A stretch of DNA of 64,000 nt from Pseudanabaenaceae cyanobacterium SKYG29 (GCA_025055675.1 JANWWT010000004.1:186001-250000); one strand, 5' to 3'. Positions 38,292 to 49,891 are shown, counted from the first letter of the stretch. The notes: generated by a model from the letters alone, not told the origin. Numbers and translations: made by a program.

Positions 38292-40596
38292 GGCTCCCCC
38301 CCCGCAGCGGTGGCTAATTTATCCCCCTGACCCAGAGGGAGCAGCAATTTTAGCGAGGGAATTGGGTGTTTCTCCCCTGTTGGCACAATTACTGATCAAT
38401 CGCGGGGTGGCAGAGATAGGGCAAGAATTTTTGTACCCCGACCCCGATCGCCTACCTCACCCTGTGACGGAATTTCAACGCCTGGCAGAGACAGTGCCCC
38501 CCGAAGCACGGTCAGTGGTGGCAGGGAGTTTTGCCTATAGCCTCGAGCGGTTACGCCACGCCATTGGCAAGGGGGAAAAGATTGCCATCTGTGGGGATTA
38601 CGATGTGGATGGCATGACCAGCACGGCTTTGCTGCTAAGGACATTGCGGGAGTTGGGGGGCATAGCGGAGTACGCCATTCCCAGTCGCATGCAGGAGGGT
38701 TACGGCATTAACGAGCGGATTGTCCGTGAATTTGCCGCTAGGGGGGTAGGGGTGATTATCACCGTTGACAACGGCATTGCTGCCCAGCAACCGATCGAGT
38801 TAGCCCGGGAATTGGGCATGACTGTCATTGTGACCGACCACCACGATATTCCCCCCACACTGCCCCCTGCCTCTGCCCTGCTCAATCCCAAGTTTTTGCA
38901 TCCTAGTTCCCCCTACAGGAGTATGGCGGGGGTAGGAGTTGCCTACCTGCTGGGGTTGGAATTGGCGACTATGCTTGGCAAGCGGGAAAAATTACAGAAT
39001 TCCCTTTTAGAACTGTTCACTCTAGGTACGATCGCTGATGTGGCTGAACTGACGGGAGTCAACCGTCCGCTGGTGAAAAAGGGTCTGCAACTATTACCCC
39101 AGTCGCAAATTGTCGGTGTGCAGGCACTCATGGCTAAGGCAGGCATCAATCCCCAGCAAGCTCTGCGCCCAGAAGCGATCGGGTTTCAGCTAGGGCCCAG
39201 AATCAACGCGGTGGGTAGAATTGGTGACCCCCAGGTAGTAATTGATCTCTTAACAACAGAAGACTGGTGGGAAGCAGAAGCAAAAGCCACGATTTGTGAA
39301 GAACAGAATCAAAAAAGACAGCAGCTCTGCGAACAAATAGAACAGGAAGCGGTCGCTCACATTGAACAACAGATAGCTAGCGGCGCTTGGAACCTCCAGG
39401 CAGATAAAGTGATTGTGATTGTCGATCGGGAAATCAGTCCAGAAACCCATTGGCATCACGGTGTAATCGGCATTGTAGCATCGCGGCTAGTGGAAAGATA
39501 TGGGGCACCCGTATTTATCGGCAGTGTGGAGAGGGAAAAGCAAGAAGTCCGTTTCTCTGTCAGAAGCATTCCTGAATTTCATGTCTCCCAGTCCTTAGAA
39601 TTCATCGCCGACATTAGGGGTAAAGGTGGCGGACACAAAGTTGCAGGAGGGTTTTCTCTCCCCTTAGCGCATCTGCCGATTTTGAAGAATAGACTGACAG
39701 AGTTTGCTCATCAGACGGGGGTGTTACCAGAGCACATTCAGCCCTTTGTACAGGTGGATAGTATGATTCATTTGACTGATTTGTCTTTATCCCATCTAAC
39801 AGAGATGGAACTCCTCCAACCCTGTGGTGTGGGCAATCCTGACCCCCTCTTTTGCACCAGAGCTGTAAAAGTAGTACAACAGAGCACCTTTGGTAAAGAA
39901 GATAACCATCTCAAGTTAATCCTCGATCGGGGGGACGGCAGAAAGATAACGGCTGTTGCTTGGCGGTGGCAGGAATATCATCCGGTGGCAGAGGAAGTAG
40001 ATATAGTCTTTAGTGCCAAGGTGAAAAGCTATGGGGAGGAACAGGCGATCGAGTTAGAACTAAAAGGATTGCGCAACTTTCGTCTTACCTACAAACAGCC
40101 GCCCCGCCTAACTGGTCAATATCAGTGGCAGGATGTGCGAGATTTCCAGAAAAAGGTACCTTCTTTGCTAGTGTATGGTTACAACAGACCGCAAAACAAG
40201 TTTGAGCCATGGACGGAGCAAATTTTCTACGATCGTCCCCAGGGCAAGTGTACAGCCATCCTGTTTTGGACTTTACCCCCTTCCCTTGACCATCTGCGGT
40301 GGTTGGTGTGGGTAGCGCAGCCCCAGTACATTTACCTAGCTGGTCATGTTCCCCCTCTCCCTGGACTAGGGGAGCTAAGACAAAAGATTGCCGACCATCT
40401 ACCCGACTGGGATTTACTAGTTACCAGTCAGAAGTGGTGGGTCAGTCCCAGGGCGATCGTGGCAGGGTTGCGGGAGTTAGGTTATCGCTGCCCTGATTTT
40501 CCCCCCACCCAAACTCTTGCAGCAGAACTACAACAGTTGGCAAATTGGTACAAACTATCTCCCGCCGAACTAAGCCGCCAATTCACATCCCCCTGA
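38284..40596 (+). CDS. recJ: Single-stranded-DNA exonuclease RecJ
   Basis: 5'-3' exonuclease for ssDNA in recombination and mismatch repair. About 770 residues. DHH-phosphoesterase motifs: CGDYDVDGMTST near 115, VTDHHDIPP near 195, and the DHHA1 part with GKGGGHKVAGGFSL near 455. The C-terminal about 200 residues form a cyanobacterial extension beyond bacterial RecJ. I chose GTG 38284, which overlaps the fabF stop by 8 nt; a TTG at 38239 would lie deeper inside fabF. Confidence 0.92.
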   Translation: MAKAPPPQRWLIYPPDPEGAAILARELGVSPLLAQLLINRGVAEIGQEFLYPDPDRLPHPVTEFQRLAETVPPEARSVVAGSFAYSLERLRHAIGKGEKIAICGDYDVDGMTSTALLLRTLRELGGIAEYAIPSRMQEGYGINERIVREFAARGVGVIITVDNGIAAQQPIELARELGMTVIVTDHHDIPPTLPPASALLNPKFLHPSSPYRSMAGVGVAYLLGLELATMLGKREKLQNSLLELFTLGTIADVAELTGVNRPLVKKGLQLLPQSQIVGVQALMAKAGINPQQALRPEAIGFQLGPRINAVGRIGDPQVVIDLLTTEDWWEAEAKATICEEQNQKRQQLCEQIEQEAVAHIEQQIASGAWNLQADKVIVIVDREISPETHWHHGVIGIVASRLVERYGAPVFIGSVEREKQEVRFSVRSIPEFHVSQSLEFIADIRGKGGGHKVAGGFSLPLAHLPILKNRLTEFAHQTGVLPEHIQPFVQVDSMIHLTDLSLSHLTEMELLQPCGVGNPDPLFCTRAVKVVQQSTFGKEDNHLKLILDRGDGRKITAVAWRWQEYHPVAEEVDIVFSAKVKSYGEEQAIELELKGLRNFRLTYKQPPRLTGQYQWQDVRDFQKKVPSLLVYGYNRPQNKFEPWTEQIFYDRPQGKCTAILFWTLPPSLDHLRWLVWVAQPQYIYLAGHVPPLPGLGELRQKIADHLPDWDLLVTSQKWWVSPRAIVAGLRELGYRCPDFPPTQTLAAELQQLANWYKLSPAELSRQFTSP

Positions 40597-40642
40597 CAAC
40601 CTGAGCAAAGGCTAGAATGAAAGGCAGCAAGCACCAAAGGCT

Positions 40643-41173
40643 ATGGTTCAAGCGCAGAAGTTCACTAACTTGGTATTGGCAATTACCACGATCGTTTTAG
40701 CCACCCTTCTCTTTCTGGGTATACAGACAAAGAATCAGGATGTTTCCCTCCCAGCGGTAGTCAGACACAGCACACCCTGGGCCGAGGCACAGCAAAACCA
40801 GCTGCCTACGGTAGTTGAGTTTTATGCCGATTGGTGTACTACCTGTCAAAGCATGGCAGGGGACACCCGCGCTCTGCAACAGGAATTCAGCGGTCAAGTG
40901 AACTTCGTCATGCTTGATGTAGACAATAACCGCTGGCTCCCCGAAATTCGCCGCTTCCAGGTTGATGGTATTCCCCATTTTGTCTTTTTAGACCGCACCA
41001 AGGCAGTGGTAGGAGAGGCGATCGGGTTTGTCCCCAAGGAAGTTATGGTAGCTAATATTACCGCTTTGTTACGGGGGGAAAAGTTACCCCATGCCAAACT
41101 GATCAGTGAACAAAGGACGTTTTTTAGCAGTCCGCTAGCGCCCGACCCCACTCAACCCCGCAGTCACAGTTAG
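40643..41173 (+). CDS. txlA: Membrane-anchored thioredoxin-like protein (TxlA/HCF164 type)
   Basis: 176 residues: one N-terminal membrane helix (about 8-27), then a thioredoxin domain with the active site WCTTC (Cys65, Cys68) and the cis-Pro loop GIPHFVF near 115. This matches TxlA/HCF164, a thylakoid-membrane protein facing the lumen, needed in plants for cytochrome b6f assembly. The C-terminal tail is low-complexity. It sits 46 nt after recJ. Confidence 0.86.
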   Translation: MVQAQKFTNLVLAITTIVLATLLFLGIQTKNQDVSLPAVVRHSTPWAEAQQNQLPTVVEFYADWCTTCQSMAGDTRALQQEFSGQVNFVMLDVDNNRWLPEIRRFQVDGIPHFVFLDRTKAVVGEAIGFVPKEVMVANITALLRGEKLPHAKLISEQRTFFSSPLAPDPTQPRSHS

Positions 41174-41299
41174 ATTTGGGTAGTCTTGCTTAGGAGAAAA
41201 GGCAGAATTTTATCTCTGGTATTTTAAGTTTTCTTAAGGAGCTGAGCAGCGGATGTAAACTAGAAATATTCACGGAATTTCATAAACTATTGGTCTGTT

Positions 41300-43219
41300 A
41301 TGCACCTCCACGAAATTACTCATCCTAACCAGCTCCGATCGTTGTCCGTTTCCCAATTAGAACTGATTGCCCAGGAAATTCGGGACAAGCACCTGAAGAC
41401 AGTGGCGGCGACAGGGGGACACCTAGGACCTGGTTTGGGTGTAGTGGAACTCACCCTAGCGCTGTACCATACCCTCGACCTCGATCGGGACAAAGTGATC
41501 TGGGATGTAGGGCACCAAGCCTATCCCCACAAGTTAGTGACGGGTAGGTATGACCGATTTCACACCCTACGGCAGAAGGGAGGTATTGCGGGCTATCTCA
41601 AGCGCTGTGAGAGCAAATTTGACCACTTTGGGGCGGGGCATGCTTCCACCAGTATTTCCGCCGCCTTGGGCATGGCGATCGCGCGGGATTTGAAGGGGGA
41701 AAACTTCAAAGTAGTAGCCATCATTGGCGATGGTGCGCTGACAGGGGGCATGGCCTTAGAAGCCATTAATCACGCGGGGCATCTACCCAACACGAATTTG
41801 CTCGTAGTACTCAACGACAATGAGATGTCGATTTCCCCGAATGTGGGCGCCATTCCCAAGTATTTGAACCGCCTGCGCCTTAGTCCTGGGGTACGCTTCC
41901 TCAGTAGTAATATCGGCGAGGGTATTCAAAACATTCCCTTTGTAGGGGAATCCCTCAGCACGGAATTAGAGAGGATTAAGGACAATATCAAAATTTTGAC
42001 CGTCCTGCAAAATAAAGTGGGGGCGGTATTTGAAGAATTAGGCTTTACTTACATCGGTCCCATTGATGGACATAACATTGCCGAACTGATTGAAACCTTT
42101 GAAACTGCCCACCGCCTCACGGGTCCCGTCATGGTGCATGTGGCAACTACAAAGGGCAAGGGCTACCCCTACGCAGAAGCCGATCGGGTGGGGTATCATG
42201 CGCAGAACGCCTTTGACCTAGCGACAGGGAAAGCCAACAAATCCAGCAAGCCCAAGCCCCCCACCTACTCCAAGGTATTTGGGGAAACTCTTACCCAACT
42301 GGCAGAACAGGACAGTCGCATCATTGGCATTACAGCGGCGATGGCAACGGGGACAGGCTTAGACATTCTGCAAAAGCGCCTACCCAAGCAATACATCGAC
42401 GTAGGGATTGCCGAACAGCATGCGGTCACCCTAGCAGCGGGCTTAGCCTGTGAGGGGATGAAACCAGTAGCAGCAATTTACTCTACTTTCCTGCAACGGG
42501 CGTTTGACCAGATTGTGCACGATGTCTGTATTCAAAACCTGCATGTCTTCTTCTGTCTCGATCGGGCGGGGATCGTGGGTGCAGACGGACCTACTCACCA
42601 GGGGATGTACGATATTGCCTACCTGCGTTGCATTCCCAACATGGTGTTGATGGCACCCAAGGACGAGGCAGAATTGCAGTCCATGGTGGTGACAGGCTTA
42701 AACCACAACGGACCGATTGCGATGCGTTATCCCAGGGGCAACGGGATTGGGGTAGCAACGATGGCAGAGGGATGGGAACCAATTCCCATCGGTAAGGGGG
42801 AGGTACTCAGGCACGGCGATGATGTGGTACTAATTGCTTACGGTTCCATGGTTTATCCTGCCCTACAGACAGCGGAAATCCTACGGGAGCACGGCGTAGA
42901 GGCAACGGTAGTGAATGCGAGGTTTGCCAAGCCCCTCGATCGGGAATTGCTAATACCTCTATGTGAGCAAATTAAGAAAGTCGTGACTATGGAAGAAGGC
43001 TGCTTGATGGGGGGCTTTGGTTCGGCAGTAGTGGAAATGTTGATGGATGCAGGGGTTGTCGTACCTGTACAGCGGTTGGGAGTACCTGACATTTTGGTAG
43101 AGCACGCCTCACCCCAGGAATCCCTAGCGGATTTAGGATTACTACCCGACCAGATGGCAATCCAGATTCTGGAACGCTATTTCCCCCAATTGTCACCCAA
43201 AACTCTGGTTAGTGCATAG
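41300..43219 (+). CDS. dxs: 1-deoxy-D-xylulose-5-phosphate synthase
   Basis: First enzyme of the MEP isoprenoid pathway; thiamine-diphosphate-dependent. 639 residues. [15 protein letters not shown], the ThDP-binding [13 protein letters not shown], and the pyrimidine-domain [11 protein letters not shown] and [15 protein letters not shown] are all present, so the three domains are complete. A gene-free 345-nt stretch follows. Confidence 0.97.
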   Translation: MHLHEITHPNQLRSLSVSQLELIAQEIRDKHLKTVAATGGHLGPGLGVVELTLALYHTLDLDRDKVIWDVGHQAYPHKLVTGRYDRFHTLRQKGGIAGYLKRCESKFDHFGAGHASTSISAALGMAIARDLKGENFKVVAIIGDGALTGGMALEAINHAGHLPNTNLLVVLNDNEMSISPNVGAIPKYLNRLRLSPGVRFLSSNIGEGIQNIPFVGESLSTELERIKDNIKILTVLQNKVGAVFEELGFTYIGPIDGHNIAELIETFETAHRLTGPVMVHVATTKGKGYPYAEADRVGYHAQNAFDLATGKANKSSKPKPPTYSKVFGETLTQLAEQDSRIIGITAAMATGTGLDILQKRLPKQYIDVGIAEQHAVTLAAGLACEGMKPVAAIYSTFLQRAFDQIVHDVCIQNLHVFFCLDRAGIVGADGPTHQGMYDIAYLRCIPNMVLMAPKDEAELQSMVVTGLNHNGPIAMRYPRGNGIGVATMAEGWEPIPIGKGEVLRHGDDVVLIAYGSMVYPALQTAEILREHGVEATVVNARFAKPLDRELLIPLCEQIKKVVTMEEGCLMGGFGSAVVEMLMDAGVVVPVQRLGVPDILVEHASPQESLADLGLLPDQMAIQILERYFPQLSPKTLVSA

Positions 43220-43564
43220 ACTGCCCATTTTCTCCGACCACAACACTAGCTGAAGTTATTTCCAATTAGCCAAGAAGAGCCAATTGATGGAGAGATTGCA
43301 CCATTCCCTATCTTTGTCAGCCATCAGCTGCAGGGGACGGTAGGATTATTGCTTACAAACCCAGCAGACACTACTGGTGATGGCAGCAAAAATGAAGATT
43401 TAGGGCAGGGATTTGTAGATGGGGCAAAGACCCTACTCTACGGTGCAGTTTCCCCAGTGGGAATCTGGCTGTTGGGAACACGCGATCGCTCCCAGGAATC
43501 AACAACCTCAGTCCATACCTTGTGCCCGCTGATGTAGAGGCAATTTTACTACCAACAAATCACT
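43220..43564 (+). other. 345-nt gene-poor stretch with possible coding remnants
   Basis: One plus frame is open from about 43239 to the stop at 43537, reading EEPIDGEIAPFPIFVSHQ, then GLLLTNPADTTGDGSKNE, VDGAKTLLYGAVSPVGIWLL, but it has no ATG start or ribosome site. Just past it another frame reads GINNLSPYLVPADVEAILL up to the aroE start. The two could be one gene broken by a frameshift. I do not recognise the family, and coding is not proven. No terminator hairpin was seen. Confidence 0.3.
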
Positions 43565-44395
43565 ATGAGTCACAGCATTACCGGCAAGACCAAAATTTTA
43601 GGCGTGATTGGTTATCCCGTCACCTATAGCCTCTCCCCCGTTATGCACAATCGGGCATTAGCCCATCTTGGCTTAGATTATGTCTATGTGGCACTGCCTG
43701 TCCCCATCGATCGGTTTTCTGTGGCGATCCAGGGCTTATTTGCCTGTGAATCAGTTATGGGTTTTAATCTCACCATTCCCCATAAACAGGAGATACTCCC
43801 CCACCTCGTAGAAATTAGCCCCATCGCTCAAACTGTAGGGGCAGTGAATACAGTGAAACGATCGGCAGAGGGCTGGATTGGTACTAACACGGATGTAGAG
43901 GGCTTTATTTATCCCCTGCACAATAGGCGATTGACAAAGGCTGTGATTTTAGGGACTGGGGGTGCTGCCAAAGCTGTGATTGTTGGCTGTCAGAAATTGG
44001 GCATCAAAAATATTACAGTAGTTGGTAGAAGTGAGGATAAATTGCAATTACTGCAACAACAATTTGCTGTTAATATCTGCCCTTGGTTAGAGCTAAGTCA
44101 AGTAATAGAAAATTCTGACCTGGTGGTAAACTGCACTCCCATTGGCATGGACAATCATTCCCCCCTCACTGATACCCAAATTGCCGCCCTAGCTGCCCAG
44201 ACGATCGTTTACGACCTCATCTATACCCCCCGTCCTACCCCCTTACTGCAGTTAGCCCAAGCCAGGGGACTGACAACGATCGATGGGTTAGAAATGTTAC
44301 TTTACCAGGGAGCCTTGGCGTTGACTTACTGGTTAGAGGTATCTCCTCCCATTGCGGTTATGGCAGAGGCGTTGGGAATCCCATATAAAAGCTAA
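43565..44395 (+). CDS. aroE: Shikimate dehydrogenase
   Basis: Reduces 3-dehydroshikimate to shikimate with NADPH. 276 residues. Substrate pocket YPVTYSLSPVMHN, GFNLTIPHK (catalytic Lys), GTNTDVEGF (catalytic Asp), and NADP loop LGTGGAAKAV. All key residues are present. petH follows after 80 nt on the same strand. Confidence 0.96.
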   Translation: MSHSITGKTKILGVIGYPVTYSLSPVMHNRALAHLGLDYVYVALPVPIDRFSVAIQGLFACESVMGFNLTIPHKQEILPHLVEISPIAQTVGAVNTVKRSAEGWIGTNTDVEGFIYPLHNRRLTKAVILGTGGAAKAVIVGCQKLGIKNITVVGRSEDKLQLLQQQFAVNICPWLELSQVIENSDLVVNCTPIGMDNHSPLTDTQIAALAAQTIVYDLIYTPRPTPLLQLAQARGLTTIDGLEMLLYQGALALTYWLEVSPPIAVMAEALGIPYKS

Positions 44396-44466
44396 AGAAA
44401 AGGGTGATTGGGGCACAGAGAAGAGTAGGATAGTAGGGCACACAATGGTAAACCGTATAGGATTGA

Positions 44467-45378
<912 letters not shown>

Positions 45379-45390
45379 CTGCTAATAGGG

Positions 45391-45429
45391 ATCGATCGGA
45401 GTTAAAAATTACTTATTGCTCCGATCGGT
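45391..45429 (+). repeat. Inverted repeat with two CGATCG cores between petH and pilB
   Basis: Arms of 11 bp (ATCGATCGGAG and CTCCGATCGGT, one G-U) around a 17-nt A/T-rich loop. No U-tract follows. The right arm overlaps a predicted -35 element of pilB, so an operator or a weak terminator is possible. Confidence 0.5.
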
Positions 45430-45445
45430 CAATATAGGCTACAAT
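45416..45445 (+). promoter_or_regulatory. Predicted promoter of pilB-pilT-pilC
   Basis: TTGCTC and TACAAT spaced 18 bp apart, 27 bp before the pilB start. The -10 matches 5 of 6 bases; the -35 is weak and lies in the inverted-repeat arm. Confidence 0.4.
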
Positions 45446-45471
45446 GCCACTAAAAATTCCCTAGGGCTGTC

Positions 45472-47496
45472 ATGGAAACCGAAAATACCCCCAGAAGAAG
45501 AGCAGGCAGAGAGCTTACCCTCCGCGGTGGACGTACTCCCTTTGAGACCAAATTGATCAACGGGGGTCACGCTACCCCTGAGCAGTACGACCAGGCACTG
45601 AAGCTGAGCAAAGAAGAGGGAACGCCCCTAATTGCTGCATTAGAAAGCATTATCAACAATTCCCTGCCGCCTGATGTGGTGCGTTACTACAAGACCCTCC
45701 AGTTATTTGAGCTGCGGGTATTACACGGTATTGAAACGATCGACCCTGTCATAGAGGAAGACAAATTTGCAGCGGAGAATGTGAGTGCCCTGATGGAGGC
45801 TATTTTGCCCATCAATACTTGCAGGGACTGTGAGATGTTGCCTCTAGCACGGACAGACACCCATGTATTGGTAGGGATGGTGTCGCCGGACAATTTCCGT
45901 CACCGGGACGAACTGCTACGGGCTACTAACAAGGTAGGTTTGACCCCCACCATTAGGGTAATTACTAAGGAAGACTTCCTAGAGACTTTGGATGCTGTCG
46001 TTGCCTACCAAGTTGCCAAACAGAGAGCGGTGGCAACGGGTGCCGAAATTGATGAAAAGGTTTTGGAAATCCAGCAGGACATTTTTGGGGACGACGAGCT
46101 AGAAGATGTAGCGGATCAGGAGAATGACCTGACCAAAGCGGTAGGGGAAAATTCTGCTCCTATTATCAAACTAGTAGATCAAATCTTGGTGCGTGCCCTG
46201 AAGGAGGGTGTGTCAGACATTCACATTGAACCCCAGGAGAAATACCTAAGGGTACGCTTCCGCAAGGATGGTGTGCTACGGGAGATGATTCCGCCCAACG
46301 AGAAGCAGTTGCCCAAGAGCATTATTCCAGCGGTAATCTCCCGCTTTAAGATTATTTCTAACTTGGACATTGCGGAGCGCCGTAAACCCCAGGATGGTAA
46401 GTTAAAACGGATGTTCCAAGGTAGGCGGGTAGACTTCCGTGTCAACACCTGTCCCACTCAGCACGGGGAAAAAGTTGTACTGCGGATTTTGGATAATTCC
46501 AATACCCAGTTGGGTCTCGACCGTTTAATTACCGACCCTGAGACACTGGCGAAGGTGAAGGACATGGTTAGTCGCCCCTATGGCTTGATTTTGGTGACTG
46601 GTCCAACGGGTTCGGGTAAGACTACGACTCTGTACTCAGCACTAGCGGAGGTAAATGATCCTGGGATTAACATCAGTACAGCAGAAGACCCTATTGAGTA
46701 CAACCTGCCGGGTTTAGCACAGTGTCAAGTGATTCGGGAAAAGGGGATGGATTTTGCCTCTATCCTCAGGGCGTTTTTGCGCCAGGACCCCGACGTAATC
46801 CTAGTTGGCGAAACACGGGACTATGAAACGGCGAAGACAGCGATCGAGGCAGCCTTGACGGGGCACCTAGTACTAACAACCTTGCACACCAACGATGCAC
46901 CGGGGGCAGTAGCTCGCCTGGAGGAGATGGGAATTGACCCCGTGATGGTGAGTACGGCTCTGATTGGGGTATGTGCTCAGCGGTTAATGCGACGAGTTTG
47001 CGATGTTTGTCGCATTCCCTACAAGCCAACCCAGGAAGAACTCGATCGGTTTGGCTTACCCTCCAGTGATTTGGAGCGCACCTTCTACAAAGCCAATCGT
47101 CTGAGCCGAGAAGAGATTATCGAAGCGCAGGCAAAGGGGAAAAAACTCTGTCCTAAGTGTGGCGGTAACGGCTACAAGGGCAGGGTGGGGGTCTATGAGG
47201 TGATGAAGAACAGCGAAGCCCTAGCTAGTGCCATCAATAAAGGGGCAACAGCGGATGCCCTCAAGGAGATTGCGGTGAAGGAGGGGATGAAAACGCTTAT
47301 GTACTATGCCTTTGATCTTGTGCGCCAGGGCTATACTACGTTGGAGGAAGTGCTACGAGTTGTTTACACAGACAAGGGCAGAGAAGCGGAAGAGCGTATG
47401 CGGCGCAGTAAGTCCCTAGAGTGTACTGGTTGTGGGGCAATTCTTAAGCCAGAGATGTTAGAGTGTCCCTACTGCACTACACCCCGTACGTTTTAA
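45472..47496 (+). CDS. pilB: Type IV pilus extension ATPase
   Basis: Hexameric motor that extends pili, needed for motility and DNA uptake. 674 residues. MshEN/GspE-N region at about 10-170, Walker A GPTGSGKTTT near 382, Asp box and Walker B VILVGETRDYETA near 445, His box LTTLHTNDAPGA, and the tetracysteine zinc site CDVC with CPKCGGNGYKG. A second CxxC pair near the C-terminus (CTGCGA, CPYC) is typical of cyanobacterial PilB. pilT follows after 14 nt. Confidence 0.96.
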   Translation: METENTPRRRAGRELTLRGGRTPFETKLINGGHATPEQYDQALKLSKEEGTPLIAALESIINNSLPPDVVRYYKTLQLFELRVLHGIETIDPVIEEDKFAAENVSALMEAILPINTCRDCEMLPLARTDTHVLVGMVSPDNFRHRDELLRATNKVGLTPTIRVITKEDFLETLDAVVAYQVAKQRAVATGAEIDEKVLEIQQDIFGDDELEDVADQENDLTKAVGENSAPIIKLVDQILVRALKEGVSDIHIEPQEKYLRVRFRKDGVLREMIPPNEKQLPKSIIPAVISRFKIISNLDIAERRKPQDGKLKRMFQGRRVDFRVNTCPTQHGEKVVLRILDNSNTQLGLDRLITDPETLAKVKDMVSRPYGLILVTGPTGSGKTTTLYSALAEVNDPGINISTAEDPIEYNLPGLAQCQVIREKGMDFASILRAFLRQDPDVILVGETRDYETAKTAIEAALTGHLVLTTLHTNDAPGAVARLEEMGIDPVMVSTALIGVCAQRLMRRVCDVCRIPYKPTQEELDRFGLPSSDLERTFYKANRLSREEIIEAQAKGKKLCPKCGGNGYKGRVGVYEVMKNSEALASAINKGATADALKEIAVKEGMKTLMYYAFDLVRQGYTTLEEVLRVVYTDKGREAEERMRRSKSLECTGCGAILKPEMLECPYCTTPRTF

Positions 47497-47510
47497 GGAG
47501 TTAGCGAAGG

Positions 47511-48671
47511 ATGGTTCTGGATTACATTATTGAGGACTTGATGGAGGAAGTAATTGAGCGCAAAGGCTCGGACTTGCACATTTCGGCGGGTTTACCTCCC
47601 TATATCCGTATCAATGGTAGATTAACCCCGACGGATAGAGACCCCCTGACCCCAGAGGAGACACAACGGCTGATTTATGCCATGCTCAATAACAACCAGC
47701 GCAAGATTTTTGAGCAGAACTGGGAGTTAGACTGCTCCTATGGGATTAAAGGCTTAGCGCGGTTCCGGGTCAACGTTTATAAGGATAGGGGAACAGTAGC
47801 GGCTTGTCTACGGGCATTGAGTTCTAAGATTCCCGACATTGACGATTTGGGAGTTGCGCCTGTAGTGAAAGACCTATGCCATCTGCCAAGGGGGTTAGTG
47901 TTGGTCACAGGCCCAACAGGTTCAGGTAAAAGTACTACCCTTGCTGCCATGATCAACAGCATTAATCTTGATCGTCCAGAGCATATCCTCACTATTGAAG
48001 ATCCAATCGAGTTTGTGTATGAGTCGGTCAAGAGCGTGATTCACCAGCGGCAAGTAGGGGAGGATACCAAGAGCTTTGCTAATGCCCTTAGGGGTGCGTT
48101 GCGAGAAGACCCCGATGTGATTCTAGTAGGTGAGATGCGGGACTTAGAAACAATTCAGTTAGCAGTGACAGCGGCAGAAACAGGGCACTTAGTGTTTGGT
48201 ACGTTGCACACCAGCTCCGCTGCGCAGACGGTAGACCGCATTGTGGATGTGTTTCCCCCTGAACAGCAGGCACAGATTCGTGTCCAACTATCTAACTCTT
48301 TGAAGGCAGTGCTGAGCCAAACTTTGGTACCCCGTGCTAATCCCAAGCCTGGTCAATTTGGACGAGTTATGTGCCAAGAAGTGATGATTGTCACCCCGGC
48401 GATTGCTAACCTCATTCGGGAAGGGAAGACAGCGCAAATCTACGGCATGATTCAGACGGGGGGTAAGGAAGGGATGCAGACCTTAGAAACTGCCTTAGTC
48501 AACCTATACAACGAGGGGGAAATCACTTTTGAGGCAGCTCTGTCCAAGACCTCCCGTCCAGAGGAGATTCACCGCTTAGTGGGCCCCAATCCCCCCAACT
48601 TGAAACGCCCCAAGGGTTCCTATGATCCCAAGTCCCAAGAAATGATTAGGTCTCGTTCTATTAGTGGCTAG
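47511..48671 (+). CDS. pilT: Type IV pilus retraction ATPase
   Basis: Retracts pili. 386 residues, family length. Walker A GPTGSGKSTT near 130, Walker B VILVGEMRDLET near 203, His box FGTLHTSSAAQT near 225, and the retraction signature AIANLIREGKTAQ near 300. The C-terminus ends in a basic, unstructured stretch. Between pilB (14 nt) and pilC (11 nt), so one operon. Confidence 0.96.
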   Translation: MVLDYIIEDLMEEVIERKGSDLHISAGLPPYIRINGRLTPTDRDPLTPEETQRLIYAMLNNNQRKIFEQNWELDCSYGIKGLARFRVNVYKDRGTVAACLRALSSKIPDIDDLGVAPVVKDLCHLPRGLVLVTGPTGSGKSTTLAAMINSINLDRPEHILTIEDPIEFVYESVKSVIHQRQVGEDTKSFANALRGALREDPDVILVGEMRDLETIQLAVTAAETGHLVFGTLHTSSAAQTVDRIVDVFPPEQQAQIRVQLSNSLKAVLSQTLVPRANPKPGQFGRVMCQEVMIVTPAIANLIREGKTAQIYGMIQTGGKEGMQTLETALVNLYNEGEITFEAALSKTSRPEEIHRLVGPNPPNLKRPKGSYDPKSQEMIRSRSISG

Positions 48672-48682
48672 GTAGGTGTACT

Positions 48683-49891
48683 ATGGCGAAGTTCAAGGCA
48701 AAGTTAAAAGACCCGGCTGGTAAATCTGTCTCCCAAACGATCGAAGCGGAATCCCCTGCTAAGGCGCGGGAGATATGGCGCCAGAAGGGTTTTACGGTAA
48801 TAGAAATTTCGGCAGTCAAGACAGGATTTAACTTCCAAAAGATAAGTCTTGCTAATGTTACGACTAAGGACAAGGCTCTGTTTTCGCGTCAATTGGCTAC
48901 GCTTGTAAACGCAGGGGTATCTATGGTGCGTGGCTTGGGAGTAATGACTGACCAGGCAACTAATCCTAAACTCAAGGCTGCACTAAAGGAAATTCTGGCT
49001 GATGTGGAACAGGGGACAAACTTCTCTGATGCTCTGCGCAAACACCCAGATATTTTCGATCGACTATACGTAGCAATGGTACAAGCAGGAGAAGCAGGGG
49101 GTGTGTTAGATGATGTACTCAACCGCCTAGCTAAACTTTTAGAAGATGCAGCTCGCTTAGAGAATCAGATCAAGTCGGCAATGACTTATCCCACAGTAGT
49201 GACAATCATTGCGGTGTTAATTTTTGTGGGGATGTGTAAATTTATCATCCCTGTATTTGATGGTATTTTCAAGGAATTAGGCAGTGAGTTACCCGCTTTC
49301 ACCCAGTTTCTAGTGAACATCAGTAACTTCCTCAATAGCTGGATGTTCTGGCTAATTCCAGTTGGTATTTTCCTGTTAATTGCAGGTTATAAGATGTTCT
49401 ATGCTACTCCTTTTGGCAGGCTGTTTATGGACAAGCTATTCTTGAAGTTGCCAGTATTTGGTGATCTGGTGGTGAAGACAGCTGTAGCCCGTTTTTCTCG
49501 TACATTTGGTTCCCTTTCTCGTGCAGGTGTGCCCATACTCACTTCTCTAGAAATCACAGGGGAAACAGCAGGTAACGTTGTGATTGAGAATGCCCTGGCA
49601 GCAGCAAAAGAGGAAGTCAAGGAAGGTGGACAGATTACGCCAGCAATTGAAAGACAGAAAGTATTTCCCGCTATGGCACTGCAAATGCTGGCTATTGGGG
49701 AAGAGACGGGCGAACTGGATAAGATGCTGATGAAGATTGCTGATTTCTATGAAAATGAAGTGGAGGAGGCAGTCAAGGCCCTGACCAGTATCATGGAGCC
49801 GTTTATGATTCTTTTCTTAGGGGGTATGGTAGGCTCCATTCTGGCAGGAATGTATTTACCCATCTTCAAGATCATGAATGAGATCAAGTAA
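48683..49891 (+). CDS. pilC: Type IV pilus inner-membrane platform protein
   Basis: Polytopic T2SF-fold protein around which the PilB and PilT motors turn. 402 residues with three hydrophobic segments (about 170-195, 215-240, 370-395) and the motif GVPILTSLEITGETAGN. LFSRQLATLVNAGVSMVRGL begins the first cytoplasmic domain. The last 36 nt overlap the 3' end of miaA on the other strand. Confidence 0.95.
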   Translation: MAKFKAKLKDPAGKSVSQTIEAESPAKAREIWRQKGFTVIEISAVKTGFNFQKISLANVTTKDKALFSRQLATLVNAGVSMVRGLGVMTDQATNPKLKAALKEILADVEQGTNFSDALRKHPDIFDRLYVAMVQAGEAGGVLDDVLNRLAKLLEDAARLENQIKSAMTYPTVVTIIAVLIFVGMCKFIIPVFDGIFKELGSELPAFTQFLVNISNFLNSWMFWLIPVGIFLLIAGYKMFYATPFGRLFMDKLFLKLPVFGDLVVKTAVARFSRTFGSLSRAGVPILTSLEITGETAGNVVIENALAAAKEEVKEGGQITPAIERQKVFPAMALQMLAIGEETGELDKMLMKIADFYENEVEEAVKALTSIMEPFMILFLGGMVGSILAGMYLPIFKIMNEIK

